A DNA stretch of 64,000 bases from Gymnogyps californianus (GCF_018139145.2 NC_059473.1:5138503-5202502), one strand, 5' to 3'. Shown: positions 10,914-23,145, counted from the first letter of the stretch. The notes: generated from the letters alone by a model not told the origin. Made by a program: numbers and translations.

Positions 10914-11501
10914 ACATCTGTTTGGCCCTCTCTGTACACAGCGCAGCCAATTTATTCTTTATCCATTCCTGGGCCTCTCTCTCCAATAGCGTCCATATTT
11001 TTCCTACTTATGGTTGTCATTAGCCACACTAAGCACCACCCCCGGAACGAGACCATCCCCACCCCTTCGGCAGCCAATGCCCTGGTGTGGCATAGCTATG
11101 ACTGCTGCCCCAACCCCTTATCATTTCAGCAAGGTAACAGTCTCTCCTTTCTCCTTGTTCAGGTTTCCAGGCCATCCCTTCAAGCTGCCAAGCTCTTCCT
11201 ACTCTTCCCACCAACGACAGGGCTGCTTGTGCCTTCTGTTGTATTGTAAACTTAGTCAAGAATCAATACAAAAACCAAACAGAAAGGTCCAAGAGCCTGT
11301 AAGGCACCTGAAGAGCATTGTCAGAGCCGGGACAGGCTCCCTGAACACATATTTCCCACCTTGGTTGATGACAACCCAGGCAATGACTTCCCTAGCAATC
11401 CAGAGTACAAGGGAGAACAGCCAACAGGCAGCTCCAGTCTCTTATATTGGGGTCCAGAGCTAGAGACCTAGCAATAATTCTCCAAACTGTCTATATAAGA
11501 C
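10914..11501. other. Non-coding DNA, no gene recognised
   Basis: Two overlapping plus-strand frames (10893-11249 and 11014-11463, the latter 149 codons) are open here but encode low-information Pro/Ser-rich sequence with no known domain. The first starts within the palindromic repeat. I regard them as chance frames in CA/CCA-rich DNA. Confidence 0.45.
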
Positions 11502-11665
11502 CATAGAATCATAGAATATCTCAGGTTGGAAGGGACCCAAAAGGATCATCGAGTCCAACTCCCTGCTCCTCGCAGGACTACCTAAAATTAAACCATATGA
11601 CTAAGAACATTGTCCAGATGCTCCTTGAACTCTAACGGACTTGGTGCCGTAACCACTTCTGGGGT
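11502..11665 (-). mobile_element. CR1 retroposon 3' end
   Basis: The plus strand begins CATAGAATCATAGAATATCTCAGGTTGG and continues 'AAGGGACCCAAAAGGATCATCGAGTCCAACTCC', which is the reverse complement of the classical avian CR1 3' terminus with its octamer microsatellite tail. Similarity continues through 'CATTGTCCAGATGCTCCTTGAACTC' to 'GTAACCACTTCTGGGG', then fades near 11665. The copy is severely 5'-truncated (about 165 bases), as most CR1 insertions are, and codes for nothing. CR1 is not expected to leave a clear target duplication and I see none. It is younger-looking than the copy at 1690-2550. Confidence 0.93.
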
Positions 11666-14600
11666 TCTTCCCCCACCATCCCCATATCTCCTCAAGTGTG
11701 AATATATACATTGTGCCAATTCATAGCACTTCAGTTTCCAACCGCTCTCACCAAATTTGTGATTCCCATTGCAGAGACTATGATGGGACTAGGCACATTC
11801 TCTAGATCCCACAGTGACAGCATTAGCAATGGTCCATGAAACACCATCCGTTCACTGAGAAATACACAATATTAATTTCTTTATGACTTTGCTGAGCCCT
11901 TAGATTCCAGGGTATTTTCTTCATCTGTCACACATAGATTCCTATGCTGTGAAATGCATATCATTGCTAAACAGAGCAATAGCCTTTGTTGAGAAGCCAA
12001 GCAGCTTCTTACAGCAGAAAAACAAGTCTCCAGTGTTAAATCTATAGATTCTTCCAGACACAGAGCTGCAGATTCATTCTGGGCACTGCCATTATGTGAG
12101 AATCCCATGCAAAAATACCCCCTCGACATACCCTGAAATCACATGGGTTTGAAAACGCGAGCATGATGCCTCAGGCCAGATGTGCACACTGGCAGGCTGC
12201 TGGCACTGTGCATAGGCACATCTGCATGTCAGGTAGTTACTCATCCCTGCATACTTCCCTGATAAAATCTAGATTGCCTAAAGCTGGTATTTTCACTCCA
12301 GTTTCCTTATCAAGGTATTTACCACCTCCTGTCTATGCCTTGCAGACTGAGGGTGTTAAATGCTCCCTTACTCTGTCTGCGGTACAGTGAGCTCAAGCAT
12401 GTAGGAGCTGCTGTACAGGATGGGATTTCTAAACCCACTGGAGCACGCAGTGGGTGGCTGCCGGCCCGGGCTCGATAGGATCTCACCCTGTTTGTACCTG
12501 GGATGTTGCTCTTTTGATCCTCACGCTGGTTTTCTGCAGCTGGCGGGCTCCTTCCTGTCTTTCGGGGCGTTTGTTGTGGTGTTTTCTGGTAGTCCCTGAT
12601 TGCGTTTTAAAAGCTGTTGTCTCCTGTAGAGGGTTCTATCCTGGTGTAGCTGTCGTACAGCTGCATAAAGAGAAAGATAGTTTGGGATGAAGTTATCTCA
12701 GGAATGACAAAAGTATATATGGCACCTCAATATACACACATAACATCTTTTTCTCTCTAAAATAAAAAACAGCTGTCTCTCTAAATCACAATATTGAGAT
12801 AGACCTGCAATCACAAACGCAAGCTGCCCTTGGAAACTTTGAGTAGTCCCTTTCCAGGAGCACCCCACACCTCTTTCCCACCCACTGCTGATATCAACCA
12901 TCTATTTTAGCCAATGGCTCTCACACCCTCCTCTTCCCATGAGAGAGAACATCACTCTGAACCCTGCACAGGGTGTCCTTGATGGCTCTGCTGTTCCCCT
13001 CCAAGCTTGATAAAAGGGGAAAAAAGAGGGACAGATTCTGAAACACAGTATCTTAAAAATTACTAATTTCCTTGAGGAAAAATATTATTTGATTACCCAT
13101 TGAGAAAACCTAAGCAACAGATCTGTTTCAGTTTGATTTCACAAACATGGTAAATATTTCAGCAGTTTAAGAATAACATTTGTAGATTGATCTGCTGGGT
13201 CCACATTGCGTTGGGGAGGACGTAGTTTATTTTGGGATGCTGATTCTACAAACAACGCTGTCCTCAACCACTCCTGTGAGCATTACAGCATAGCAATATA
13301 GCTTGGTGTTAATTAGACTTAAAAGGAAGCCTTTTAGCTAAATTCAAACAGAATGAAATGCAATTTGATTTCAGAAATACCACCAAGTTCTTTTAGTTCA
13401 AAAAAATAACAATACAGAGGTTTTCAGACTTCATATAAAAAGATTTTCTTATGACATTTCTGCTCCATTTTTTTATTGCTGTTTAGGATGTAGAAAAAAA
13501 AATCAGAACTATCACATGGGGTAGCTTTCTAAATTGCTTGAAATTTCTGTCTTGACATAGGCTGGCTGAAGAAAGAGTGACCTCCCCAGCTGCCTTTCCT
13601 AGAGCAACAGCCCAGCTGTAACCAGCTTGAGCAAACTTGTTTAGATCCCACCACTACACCCCCCCCATACATGCAGTGCTCTTAGGATGCCAGACAACAC
13701 TTAATGGGACCCAGGAAAAAGACCTCTGTTTTAGTGTTTAACCCCTCTGTAGTCTTTCTGCTGAAAGACGTTAGACTTGGATCCAAGATTGTTGTCATAC
13801 GTGACAGCGTCCATCCTGGCGAGAGCACTCTGAACCCCACCAGCTGGGCAAAACGAGCCCTGGCCAGTGGCAGTGGTGAAGGAGAACCAGGCAGGGTTCA
13901 CGGGGCTGGTTTTTCTCATCACTTTAGTTTTCGGATGAGCCAGCACTGAAATCAGAGAGATGACTGCATATCTGAGGTGGCGTTAATTAGGTGCCAATTG
14001 CAATGAAGACATGATGACATGGGCTTCAACGGGAGCTGGCTGCCTGGGATCGTATCCTGCATCCAAGCTATAACCTGCTTTGCATCCTCCCTCCTGCTGG
14101 TATTAAGACTAGCTAGGCTAAAACCAGCTTGAGACATGCCTGCTCTTGCTGTGGTTTCTCCTCAGACTCTCTTAGGAGCTGCGATTTTTTGGAGATGTTG
14201 TGCACCTGCTGCAACCCCTGCCTCCGTGCCGAGTGCCCAGAGCATGGGGAGGAGCAGTCCTCAGAGGCCTTGAGCAAGAAGTACAGGAAAGCAGCAAAGT
14301 GCTGATCCGCAGTTTTGTCCTGTCCTGCAACCTCCAAAGACAGTGCATGAGAATAAAATGTAGGGAACCAAGTAGTGTGAGAGAGCAACTCAAAAATTAC
14401 TCCTGTAGTGAAGAAACCACATAATATATTCAAGATGTCAGAGGTTAGCCATGGTGCATGTGAATCATGCTGCAAATACCTCACCTTTAACTTTACCATC
14501 GTAATTAGATTACAAAGTTTTTATTACGGTTTTAAATTCTGCCTTTATAGGTTGCTGCCCAGCTGTGCACTTAAATCTGGTTTTATCACACTTTCTGAGC

Positions 14601-17600
14601 TCATCACATTTAATTCTGCCCCTACAATGCTGGATTAACTTTAAGGGTCGCTGAAGTCAGAAGTCACTCACCCTTGCCCTACTAATGGATTCACACCATC
14701 CCTGCACAGCCCCGAAGAGCGATGCGTACAGTAAACTAGATTTATTGGTGTGGTGGAGGGGAAGGGACGTTGAGGTTGGTTGTTTGTTTATTTACTCCAC
14801 CGCTGTGCTTAGCTATCAGGATATTTGCACAGATTACTGCATCGATGAGACGTTGTTTACCTCCATGTAATATCCTGTTGCAATGAAATCTTCTCAGTAG
14901 CACTGGTCTGAGAGCTAAAAAGGAGAATATTTAGGTCCGCCTGTGAGAAGCGGTTGGCTAATTAATGAGGTATATAGATCTGTATCATCTGAGGAACTGA
15001 TCAATTGTCTCCATTCAGACATGACACCCTGCTGTCAACACTCACTCCTGTCAGAAAGCCCAGACCTGGTATTTTATGGATCCTGGCTCTGATACTTGAG
15101 GCAGTCCCAGAAGAATGAAAAACCATTATTTTTTTGTAAGGGTGACTTCTTCGTTATTTCCTATCATCAAGAAAGCAGGGCAAGGCACAAATGAAACTCT
15201 TCATCTAAACAACATTCATCCCCAGGTTTTACCTCAATCTGTTTTTCTTCTTTGACCAGCAAAGATTAGATGGGTTGGTGTTAGATACCACTCAAACAAG
15301 ATGATTCATTGTCCTGAAAAATTCATCATGTAAATGGGCAAATAAAGGGGAAATAATATTCTTTCTATTAAAAAAAATGGAGAAATGAGGTAGTGAATGT
15401 CCAAGTGATTTACATGAAGTCACAGGGGGAGTCTGAAAGGGATCTGGGAAATAAAACTAACTCCAGCGGAAAGGTCATTTCTCTCTCTCTTGCAGAGGAA
15501 TACTTTGAACAGAATTAGAACAGACCTGAGCCAGAGATGGACAGCAGGGACTTTAATGAAAAATGGAGGACAAAATTCATCACCGAGTAATGCCATAACA
15601 ATTTTTAACCTTTGCCATTCAATGACTAGACACAACATTTTTGAAACTGAGGTTAATAATCTTCAGCAATATACAACCTTCTCCCAAGGAATGTGTGGTG
15701 ATTAGGGCAAAGAATTTCACATGGTCACAAAATATCTATCTCAGAGTCCTGGGCTTATAAAATACTCTATTTCCTCCATTAATTGTGTCCACGTGGAGCT
15801 GTAACTAAGTAGCTGAAACAAATAAAACCAAAGTAATATTGTTTCCTTTTAAAATATTTCACTTAATTTGTGGAAGAGGTTTGGGCTCATTAAAAATAGA
15901 CCATCTCCCATGAGGGCTTTTTTCCTTTTCTTCTCCAAGTCTCTCAACCAATCCTTAGTAACATGTATAGCAGCACACTCCTCCTCGGCACAGCCCTGGC
16001 TGGAGCCACTCTCGTTTGACTCAGCAGCTCCCGTCGTGCTCGGCAGCGAGGGCAGGCAGTGCTCGTTTGGCTAAGCAAAGCAAGGCCTCAGTGTCTTCTG
16101 ATGCATCATTGCTCTGAGATGAACAGTCAGTGACTAAAATTTCCTCCTTCTGTCTCCAGCTCATTAGGAAACTCCACTCCTTCCTCCCACGTAAAGATTT
16201 GGCTGTCACGATCTATGCTTTTTTTGTGGAAATGACAGTATGTTCACTGCGACCTAAGGTGCAAGCAATGCCTAGACGTCAGCTCGAGCCTACGTAGTTG
16301 AAGCTATTGTGCAAGCACTTCACTTCTTCTGGTGGATCTTAGTCTGTTCCCTAATCTTCCAAAGTAAGCTATGAATCAGTTACGGGTGACATCAGAAACC
16401 GCTGTGTCATCAACAGACCGTGACAATTCCTTTCCCCAAGCTAACGTCAATCACAAAGCATGGGACAAAGCACACAAGACAGAGGTAAAGAGCAACCTGG
16501 AGCAAGGGCGTTAAGCTGCAAGAACAACCTCCAGAAGAGATCAAATGATTCCACAGATTCCTTTCCTGTTTAACATCATTTTTTTACCTTCATCAGGATA
16601 TCTTTTCCTCTTAAGTCCACTCCTCTAAAAGAAAGGCATCTGCAGCCACGACTCTCTAAACGAAAACGGGAGAAGATCCGGTGATTCCACATAGTCCCCC
16701 GCGAACTCTCCCATTGCTGGCGTACTCTGACCTGGAAAGTGCTTCTGCTGCAGCGCAATTGGGGCAATACCGAGACCCAAGGGCGGATGATGGAAGGATC
16801 TGACCAAAGAGGGCTAAATATGCAAGTGTTCGCAGAAGTTACAGGAAGCTTAGGGCAGAAGTTGAGACCGTGATCTTCTCTGCACTAGCGCGTTTCACAA
16901 GGTAGTAATGCCCTGTTGGCACCCAATATCCTTCTCCTCTCCCCCACTACTGATGTGACCGCAAATACTCATCAGGTATCTAGGATAAATATCATGGAAT
17001 GTACATGTCGGCCCTGTTTTATGAAGAGATTTCCATAAAATTGGATCCTATGATCCCTCTCTGAGTTTCTCCTTCTCTCTTGCGGGCTCTGTCGCACTGT
17101 AGAAGAATTTATGCCACTGTTACCAGGCAACAACCAAACTATTCATGAGGGCACCCCAGACAAAAGATGTAGAGGAGTTCAGAGGCTCCCCCAGTGCTGG
17201 GTCACTCCAGTTCTTCTCACTGGTTTTGTTCTTCTAGGAGTGAAGCCACATCTGGAAAATTACTGGTGTCCTGCTGTTCACTATGGACACCACTGGGAAC
17301 TGGCATATGGTCTTGTAAACTGTGATTAGATCTACAAAGTAAACTCTTGTTATGACCTCTCTCAAGGTCTTTAAAAACACATTTGCCTAACTGCTACGAT
17401 TATATTTAAATTCTTTCATTTTGGTAATAACAACATCATCCACGTTTTCCTCTCTCTCTCCTCCTTTTTCTGATCATAATCTTGTTAGGCACAATAGAAA
17501 AATCATTCCATAATTCTCTTTTCTCCCCACGCTCTCCAACTCTGGGCATGAACACTCTCCTCCCACCAGAAAAACAATATAAACAGCTTCTCTGCTCTGG

Positions 17601-18689
17601 ATGAGCTGAACCTGAAGCGTGGGGCTTTTCTGGACCATATTAAAAGGTAACTATCATCAGTCTTTCATTGGCATCATCATCAGTATTATTAATATTAGTA
17701 TTATTATTGCTTATGTTAGAGCCCCCCTTAGAGATGATAGCCAAGATCAAGGCTTGACGACTGTTCAGATGCTGTACAGGCATAGTGTGATGACAGTCCT
17801 TGCCCTCAACAGCCTGAAATATAGCTGACCAACACAGACATGAAACAGAGTGCAGGACAGTGGGTGAGACACTTTGTCAGTGTGAGAACCAGAACCCAGC
17901 TCAATTAATCCTGTGTCACTGCTATGCCTCTGCTGCCTCTCCACGTAATTTGAATTCTTCCTTCTGCAGCCTCTGCTGATCATCAACATGGCTGTACCAA
18001 ACGCCTCTTCTTAATGTGAGGCGCAAACCCCAGGATTGCCATCACTCAGCCCCAGGAAACACACTCCCAGCAACTGACTGGGATGGCAGTGAGGTTTTCC
18101 CCAAAATCTTGTCCCCACCGTAAGAGCTGTGGGAGAACTTGAGTGGGATGAAGATTTCTGCCCCAAGTATAGTTATTCCAGAGTGTAATGTTCTGCTCCA
18201 GGCAGGAACACACTAGTCTCGGGTGACTTCAAAAGACCTAATTCAGGATCACCTCTCAGCCTGTAAGAGCCGAGAGGGAGAGCTGGACCTGCCGACTGCA
18301 GGGACCAGTTTAGGTACTGCGGCAGCCGGGAAAAAGGCATCTGACCGCAGCAGGGTAACTCGGCGCGTCTAAGTCATTCTGGCATCCTCTGAGGGACAAC
18401 ATGCAAAACCTACACACCCAACAGAGGGCTATGTATTGCTTCTATCAGATCTGTAAAGAATCATGTGATATTATTAAATATTTACAGTGTCACGATTGTA
18501 ACAGAATATCCCGCTCAGATGTATCATGGGAACCAAAGAGGTAAAAATATCCAGCAGCAGTTCGCTCTGCAATAGGGACTGTGCGTGCAGGTCACGTATG
18601 TCTACACAGGCATTTTCTGGATCATGTTTATCTATGCGTCATAAATGGAGACACAGACATAAGAACACTCGGTTTTAAGGACTGAATCA
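11666..18689. other. Non-coding DNA, no gene recognised
   Basis: Seven kilobases without a supportable gene. Open frames are at most about 128 codons (14113-14499 minus), lie on both strands, and show no domain. Short AT-rich stretches occur at 13480-13505 and 15360-15380, and an ATTATTAATATTAG-type low-complexity stretch at 17683-17710. I recognise no interspersed repeat in this interval, although fully decayed ones could be present. Confidence 0.5.
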
Positions 18690-18840
18690 CTTGGCTTTGA
18701 TAAGATTTTATCTAGATAAAAACTGAATTGATTGACATCTCATTTCTTGGGTTTAATGAGCTCATAACTGTACTTTAATTGGTTTAATTACCAGAACATA
18801 ATATTACAGGTATGTAATGTAGACCTGTAATATAGAATTA
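18690..18840. promoter_or_regulatory. Enhancer-like block with clustered GATA motifs
   Basis: Three GATA-class sites lie within 21 bases: GATAAG at 18699-18704, TTATCT at 18708-18713 and AGATAA at 18714-18719. A TTGATTGACAT motif (about 18728-18738, PBX/MEIS-like) follows. Further TTTAATTGG and TTTAATTAC sites lie near 18775-18791, and a perfect 11-base inverted repeat ends the block. This spacing is suggestive of a regulatory element. Conservation in other birds has not been tested. Confidence 0.3.
18801..18833. repeat. Perfect 11-base inverted repeat
   Basis: ATATTACAGGT at 18801-18811 and ACCTGTAATAT at 18823-18833 are exact reverse complements separated by 11 bases. The sequence could form a small hairpin or cruciform, or could be a paired protein-binding site. 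The surrounding DNA is very AT-rich. Confidence 0.85.
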
Positions 18841-19094
18841 TACAATATATTATATATGCTATACTTAATAAAATGTAACATGTAATATAACAGAGTTTTT
18901 CACGAGAATTATTACTAGGATTATCAGTAGTGAATATTCAGCGACATGAATAGAAATTTCCTTTAAGTAATGTCTTCAGGATTCGGCCCTCCTTGTATAA
19001 GCTTCTAAGAACAACATACATATGAGGAAAATGTGAAGGCTGTGAAATATGAAATTATTTGTAGGCTAGGGCGGGATTTGGCTTCAGTAAGCTC

Positions 19095-19145
19095 AGGGTC
19101 TAAGTTCCTCCAAGACGTTTAGGCACCTAACTCCCATTTCAAATT
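19095..19145. repeat. Fragment of the TTAGGCACCTAACTCCCATT amniote repeat
   Basis: The stretch from 'GGGTCTAAGTTCCTCCAAG' through TTTAGGCACCTAACTCCCAT resembles a palindromic repeat common in turtles, crocodilians and birds ('CTTAGGCACCTAACTCCCATTGACTTTCAATGGG'). Only one arm is recognisable here. Assignment is from memory. Confidence 0.45.
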
Positions 19146-19259
19146 TCCATGTTCGCTTCAGGAATACAATTTTTCCTCTAGGTTTTTCCAAGGCTGGCTC
19201 AACGCTCACAGCATTTTCTCTATTTATTGTCTGCATTTTGGAAATTACTATTAACAGTC

Positions 19260-19620
19260 ACCCAGTGTTTTCCTAATACAATTGTTTAGATCTCTCCGGT
19301 GACACAATTAGCATCTGGGAGAAACACTGTAGCGTGCAATTGTGTCTTTAATTATCTTTCCATTGTGAGCAGAGATGCTATGTGCCAAGGCAGTTATTAC
19401 ACCTGACAAGGACAATGTATTTACAATGGGTGTTTATACAGGCTAATTCCTTATAAAAATATCTTGATAGAAAGTGCTCCACCTACCTTCATGTTCCCTA
19501 TCGCAACTGCTAATTAATATTATTGTGCTGAAAATGATCCTATCAATTAAAGCCTCTTCTGTCATAACCACTGCTCCCTGCCTAGCTATGCCTAATTAAC
19601 CTGTCGCTGAGTCACATGCT
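19260..19620. promoter_or_regulatory. Candidate conserved non-coding enhancer
   Basis: This repeat-free block carries many developmental-factor-like motifs: ACAATTGT (19278-19285), CACAATTAGC (19303-19312), TTTAATTATC (19347-19356), CCATTGTG (19360-19367, SOX-like), ACAATGG (19423-19429, SOX-like), CTAATTAATATT (19510-19521), CCTAATTAAC (19591-19600) and GCTGAGTCAC (19606-19615, MAF/AP-1-like). It has no usable open frame and no simple repeats. Such density is typical of vertebrate conserved non-coding elements near developmental genes, but I cannot name the target gene, and conservation was not measured. Confidence 0.35.
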
Positions 19621-22383
19621 GGGAAGGACGTTCATCAGGCAGACTTCGTCTTGCTGATCTGATTTCCAGTGCTCCGCTCGGTTTTACACAGAGCCCTCCA
19701 TTCAGCTAAGCATGTGCCTCCCCTGAAGCGCACTACCCAGTCAGTTTGCCTCTCCACTCAGCAATTCTTACACTCAACTACTGCTGCTGATTCAGGGTTT
19801 AAAGCTACATTCAGGTTCGTGGCAAAGTTCTCATTGATTTAATTGGTTAACAGGGCTGACCATAAGCATATATTTGAAGCCAAGTGCCATCTGATTCACT
19901 TTGCCAGTCACACTGGTTAAAATACGGTTGTGAGTGCACTCTGTGCTTTTGGACACAATTATTCTGCAGGACACTGCACACAACGGTTGCAGCTGTTCTG
20001 AATTTGCTGTATATTTGTCAAGCTAAGATGATGTTTATATTGCTTGCATAAATAAGACTTGATCCTCCTTCAAACTGAAACAGAGTGGAACTGCTTTGCA
20101 GATCTGGTCTCTGGGAATTGTAATGGGGGCTGGGAAGGACAGCAGTGAAAGCCTACCATCAGTCCCAGAAGAGTCAGGTTCAAAGAGTGACTTGACGCTT
20201 TGGGCTTGATTTTGGGCTTGTATCTAGGTATGTAAGGATACAAACAGAAGTCTAATGGGATTGTCAAAAGGACATTACTCACCCCTCAGGAGGCTGCCTC
20301 TTCTGCCAAAGAGCTCCTGCATGGCTCAGCTCAAATTGCAAAACCTCCGTGTTCTTCTGTTTCTCATCTGTTACAAGCGAGATAATTACAGAGGTGCTAA
20401 GAGGATAAATGTAGTAAAGTCTGGGAGGTACTCAAAAAAAGAACATGTAAGATAGATGGAGCATGACTAGTTACTCTTGTCTCAAGGCATGCCTGAGCTC
20501 TGTAGTGACACAGATGGGGCTTCTGGCCAAATGAAAAATCAGCCATGATGTCTCAGTGGCCAAGGGGGCTGGTTGAGGGCTCTGAGGATGCAGGATTGTC
20601 TTCTCCAGGTTTGCTTCAGATCAGCTGCTGAGAGATGTTGGACTCTGAAACTTTCTTGGGCCTTTTCAGTGATCAAGAAATCTTCAGGATATCCCTGGAG
20701 GACCACTTTTAAAATCAGATTTCTGGTGTCTGTCTGTGCAACTACAAACATCAGGGAATCGCATGGAGGGGAAAAAACAACCCCAATCTCCTCTTTTCCA
20801 ACTCTCCAAGAAAGACTAGCTTAAAATATGGAGGAGCATTCCTGCTGGAAGCTGCTGTTCACTCATCCCAGCTTGCTGGGCTGTCCTTGGTGATAAAGCT
20901 GTTTGCCACATGTTGCTCAGTGGCACTCCAGCGATTATGTCAAACTAGCGCAGCGCAGTGGGGGAACCCATCCTGCCGACCCAGCGAGCGGGGGCTATGC
21001 AGAAGGAAACGAGATCTTAAGAGAAAGGATGTCACATGATGAGCCACTGCCTTTTTTCCTTGGGACCAGCTCTGCGGCGTGTGTTATAGATTAAATTCTA
21101 CGCAAATGTAATGAAACCTTGTGGAGGGATGGCAAAGAAAGAAACCCATGCGCATGTGCCTTCTGGCAGATAAGGCATTCAGACTGCTCTTTCTGGAACT
21201 AACCAATAACAACAAAAATAAACAGAAAAAGGCAAACAAAGCATAAAAATTGAATACATCTTCCAGTGTACAAAATGAATCAGTGAATCAAACGGGCCAA
21301 AGGAAGAGGAAGACATGAAAAATCAAGACTTTACCCCCATGAAATCACGGGATTCTTGTAAAGAGAGGGAGAGGAAATATTTCTTCTCAGAGAAATGCAA
21401 TGGTGCCGCTGTGAAGCAAAGCAGGCGGTCAGCACACCGTGTCTGTGCATCTTCAGCGCTAACCAGGATTAGCGCTGGTTAAGCTAATAATCAAGATTAC
21501 AGAAAACGTTCTACTTAAACCTGTTCCCAAAGCATCCTGGGATCCCCTGGCCGTGAAGAGCACCTTCCCCCCCCCGAGGTTTCCCTCTGTAGCAATCCCA
21601 TTCTCCTCCTGTGTTTGGAGAAGGGCTGGAAGGTGGCCAGGATTGACCATAGTGCCCGTACATCACAGGCAAACACCCTTTATGGAAATATCTGTTCTTG
21701 TCAGGGACTCCCATGGGAGCTGAAGGTATGCAGCACCTCACTGGATCAGCACTTGCTATTGCCACTAGTAATAATAATAAAGGGCAGGGGAAGAAATAAT
21801 ACTGCAACTTCCCTTCAACCTTGAGGTCTGTGTTTGTTGGGAGAGCAAGGATTCCACAGGGCACTCGATTCTGCTTTCTTGGAGGCAGCAGGTAAATAGA
21901 AATGGTTGGTAAAACTTCAGAAGAACCATATATGTATGTGGTTATATAGGCTAAGGAATACACACATATTTCTTTGCAATATGCTGTTCTACCAAAAGGG
22001 AATCACTTTGTAAAAGCAGATCCCCCTTTTTGACTGCACTTTGCTTTGAAAGGAAAATATCCAGAGGAAAAAGAAAAATGCCAAGAGCACTGCAATTGTG
22101 CCATTTCAAAATTTAGAGCATGAAGCATTTGGCTTTTTCACCTTCAAATTTTCATGTAGATCATTATACAAGACTGTGAAAAGCAGGAACAGAGACAACA
22201 CTCAGGCTTACTTTTTGGGAGGGAAGGTGGAAGAGAAATTTTTCTTCTGCGGTGAGTCTTAAACTCTTAAGTCAAATTTCAAGAGTCCTCCTTGTCAGGG
22301 CGTTCCATTTGGAGTATTGCTTACATGTCTCTCTATATTACCACCATCACCGTAGGAGCCACACATCTCATCTCCTAGTGTGC
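19621..22383. other. Non-coding DNA, no gene recognised
   Basis: No gene is seen. The stretch near 19819-19860 (GGCAAAGTTCTCATTGATTT then AATTGG and CAGGGCTGACC) may be another decayed copy of the CCATTGACTTCAATGG-type repeat. A compact inverted repeat is at 21454-21480. Frames such as 21511-21963 minus (150 codons) have no recognisable protein. Confidence 0.45.
21454..21480. repeat. Compact inverted repeat CAGCGCTAA / TTAGCGCTG
   Basis: CAGCGCTAA (21454-21462) and TTAGCGCTG (21469-21477) are exact reverse complements with a six-base spacer. An overlapping alternative pairing (AACCAG 21461-21466 with CTGGTT 21475-21480) is also exact. The two hairpins are mutually exclusive on one strand. 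Confidence 0.8.
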
Positions 22384-22440
22384 TAATCCTCACAAAGCCC
22401 ATGGCCCACAGTTGTGGAAACTGAGGCAAGGAGCAAGGAG
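22384..22440 (-). repeat. MIR/CORE-SINE-like fragment
   Basis: 'TAATCCTCACAAAGCCCATGG' followed by 'GTTGTGGAAACTGAGGCAAGGAG' matches the order of the reverse complement of the MIR 3' region (TTAATCCTCACAACAACCC ... GATGAGGAAACTGAGGC), with the middle deleted. MIR-type SINEs are ancient amniote repeats. The fragment is short, so a chance match is possible. Confidence 0.45.
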
Positions 22441-23058
22441 GTGAGTTTTATAACTTAACAGAGAGCATCACTGACAGCAATAGGTGACGAGCTGTATATT
22501 GTGAGTCTGTGATCCGCAGCTCTATTAAAAAAATCCCCTTTTCTACTCTGTTTTGAGTCAGCCTGGGTAATGACAAGGAGTCTTTTGTTGTTGCCATTTG
22601 AGGAATTGGCTGTTGGTTTGAGCTTTTGCGCTCTCATTAAGGAGGCAGCAAGGGGGGAGCAGAGCACTGATCCCAGCGGGAACACGTGTCCTAGGTTGGC
22701 CCATCTGCAAAATAATTCTTCTGTGTGTCATCTAGGCCAAAAACTGAGTCTGGGATCTGCTATATGGCTAAGTTCCCTCCCCACGGAGGCCAGAGCAAGC
22801 GTGGTGACAGTTACGGGGAAGGAAATTGAAATGTTTTGGGGAGTTATGGCATGGAGAGTGACATCTGTGGCAATGGGCTTATTAAGTGAAGGATTTGGTG
22901 TAATACATACTGCAACAAGGTCGTATTCTCAGAAAACTAGGACTTGCCAGAAAAACGAACGAAATCAGCCAGGCTTATGATTTGGTTTGATTGCTTCCAA
23001 ACTCATCTTTAATCTAAGTTCTTTTCAAGGTCATCACAACTGTGCTTGCATGAATCTT
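22441..23058. other. Non-coding DNA, no gene recognised
   Basis: A 136-codon frame at 22570-22980 is open on the plus strand, with part of its reverse strand also open. It contains no recognisable domain. No repeat is seen. Confidence 0.4.
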
Positions 23059-23145
23059 GGGGCCTAATCCTCATCTGGTGCAAGCTGGAGTGGATCCATT
23101 TAATTCAAGGGAGCCTCGCCAGTTTACATCAGATTGTGGTTATTT
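23059..23145. repeat. Degenerate palindromic amniote repeat
   Basis: The left arm (23059-23099: GGGGCCTAATCCTCATCTGG then TGCAAGCTGGAGTGGATCCA) is imperfectly complementary to the right arm (23106-23145, with GCCTCGCCAGTTTACATCAG). The layout matches the sauropsid palindrome 'GGCCTGATTCTCCACTGGTGTAAATTG...CCATTGA...CAATTTACACCAG...'. It is the same class as the copy at 62784-62863. Confidence 0.55.

Noticed and set aside
9741..11500. Internal part of a provirus next to the LTR
   Set aside because: The target-site duplication closes right after the LTR, no primer-binding site or gag/pol remnant follows, and no second LTR exists in the window.
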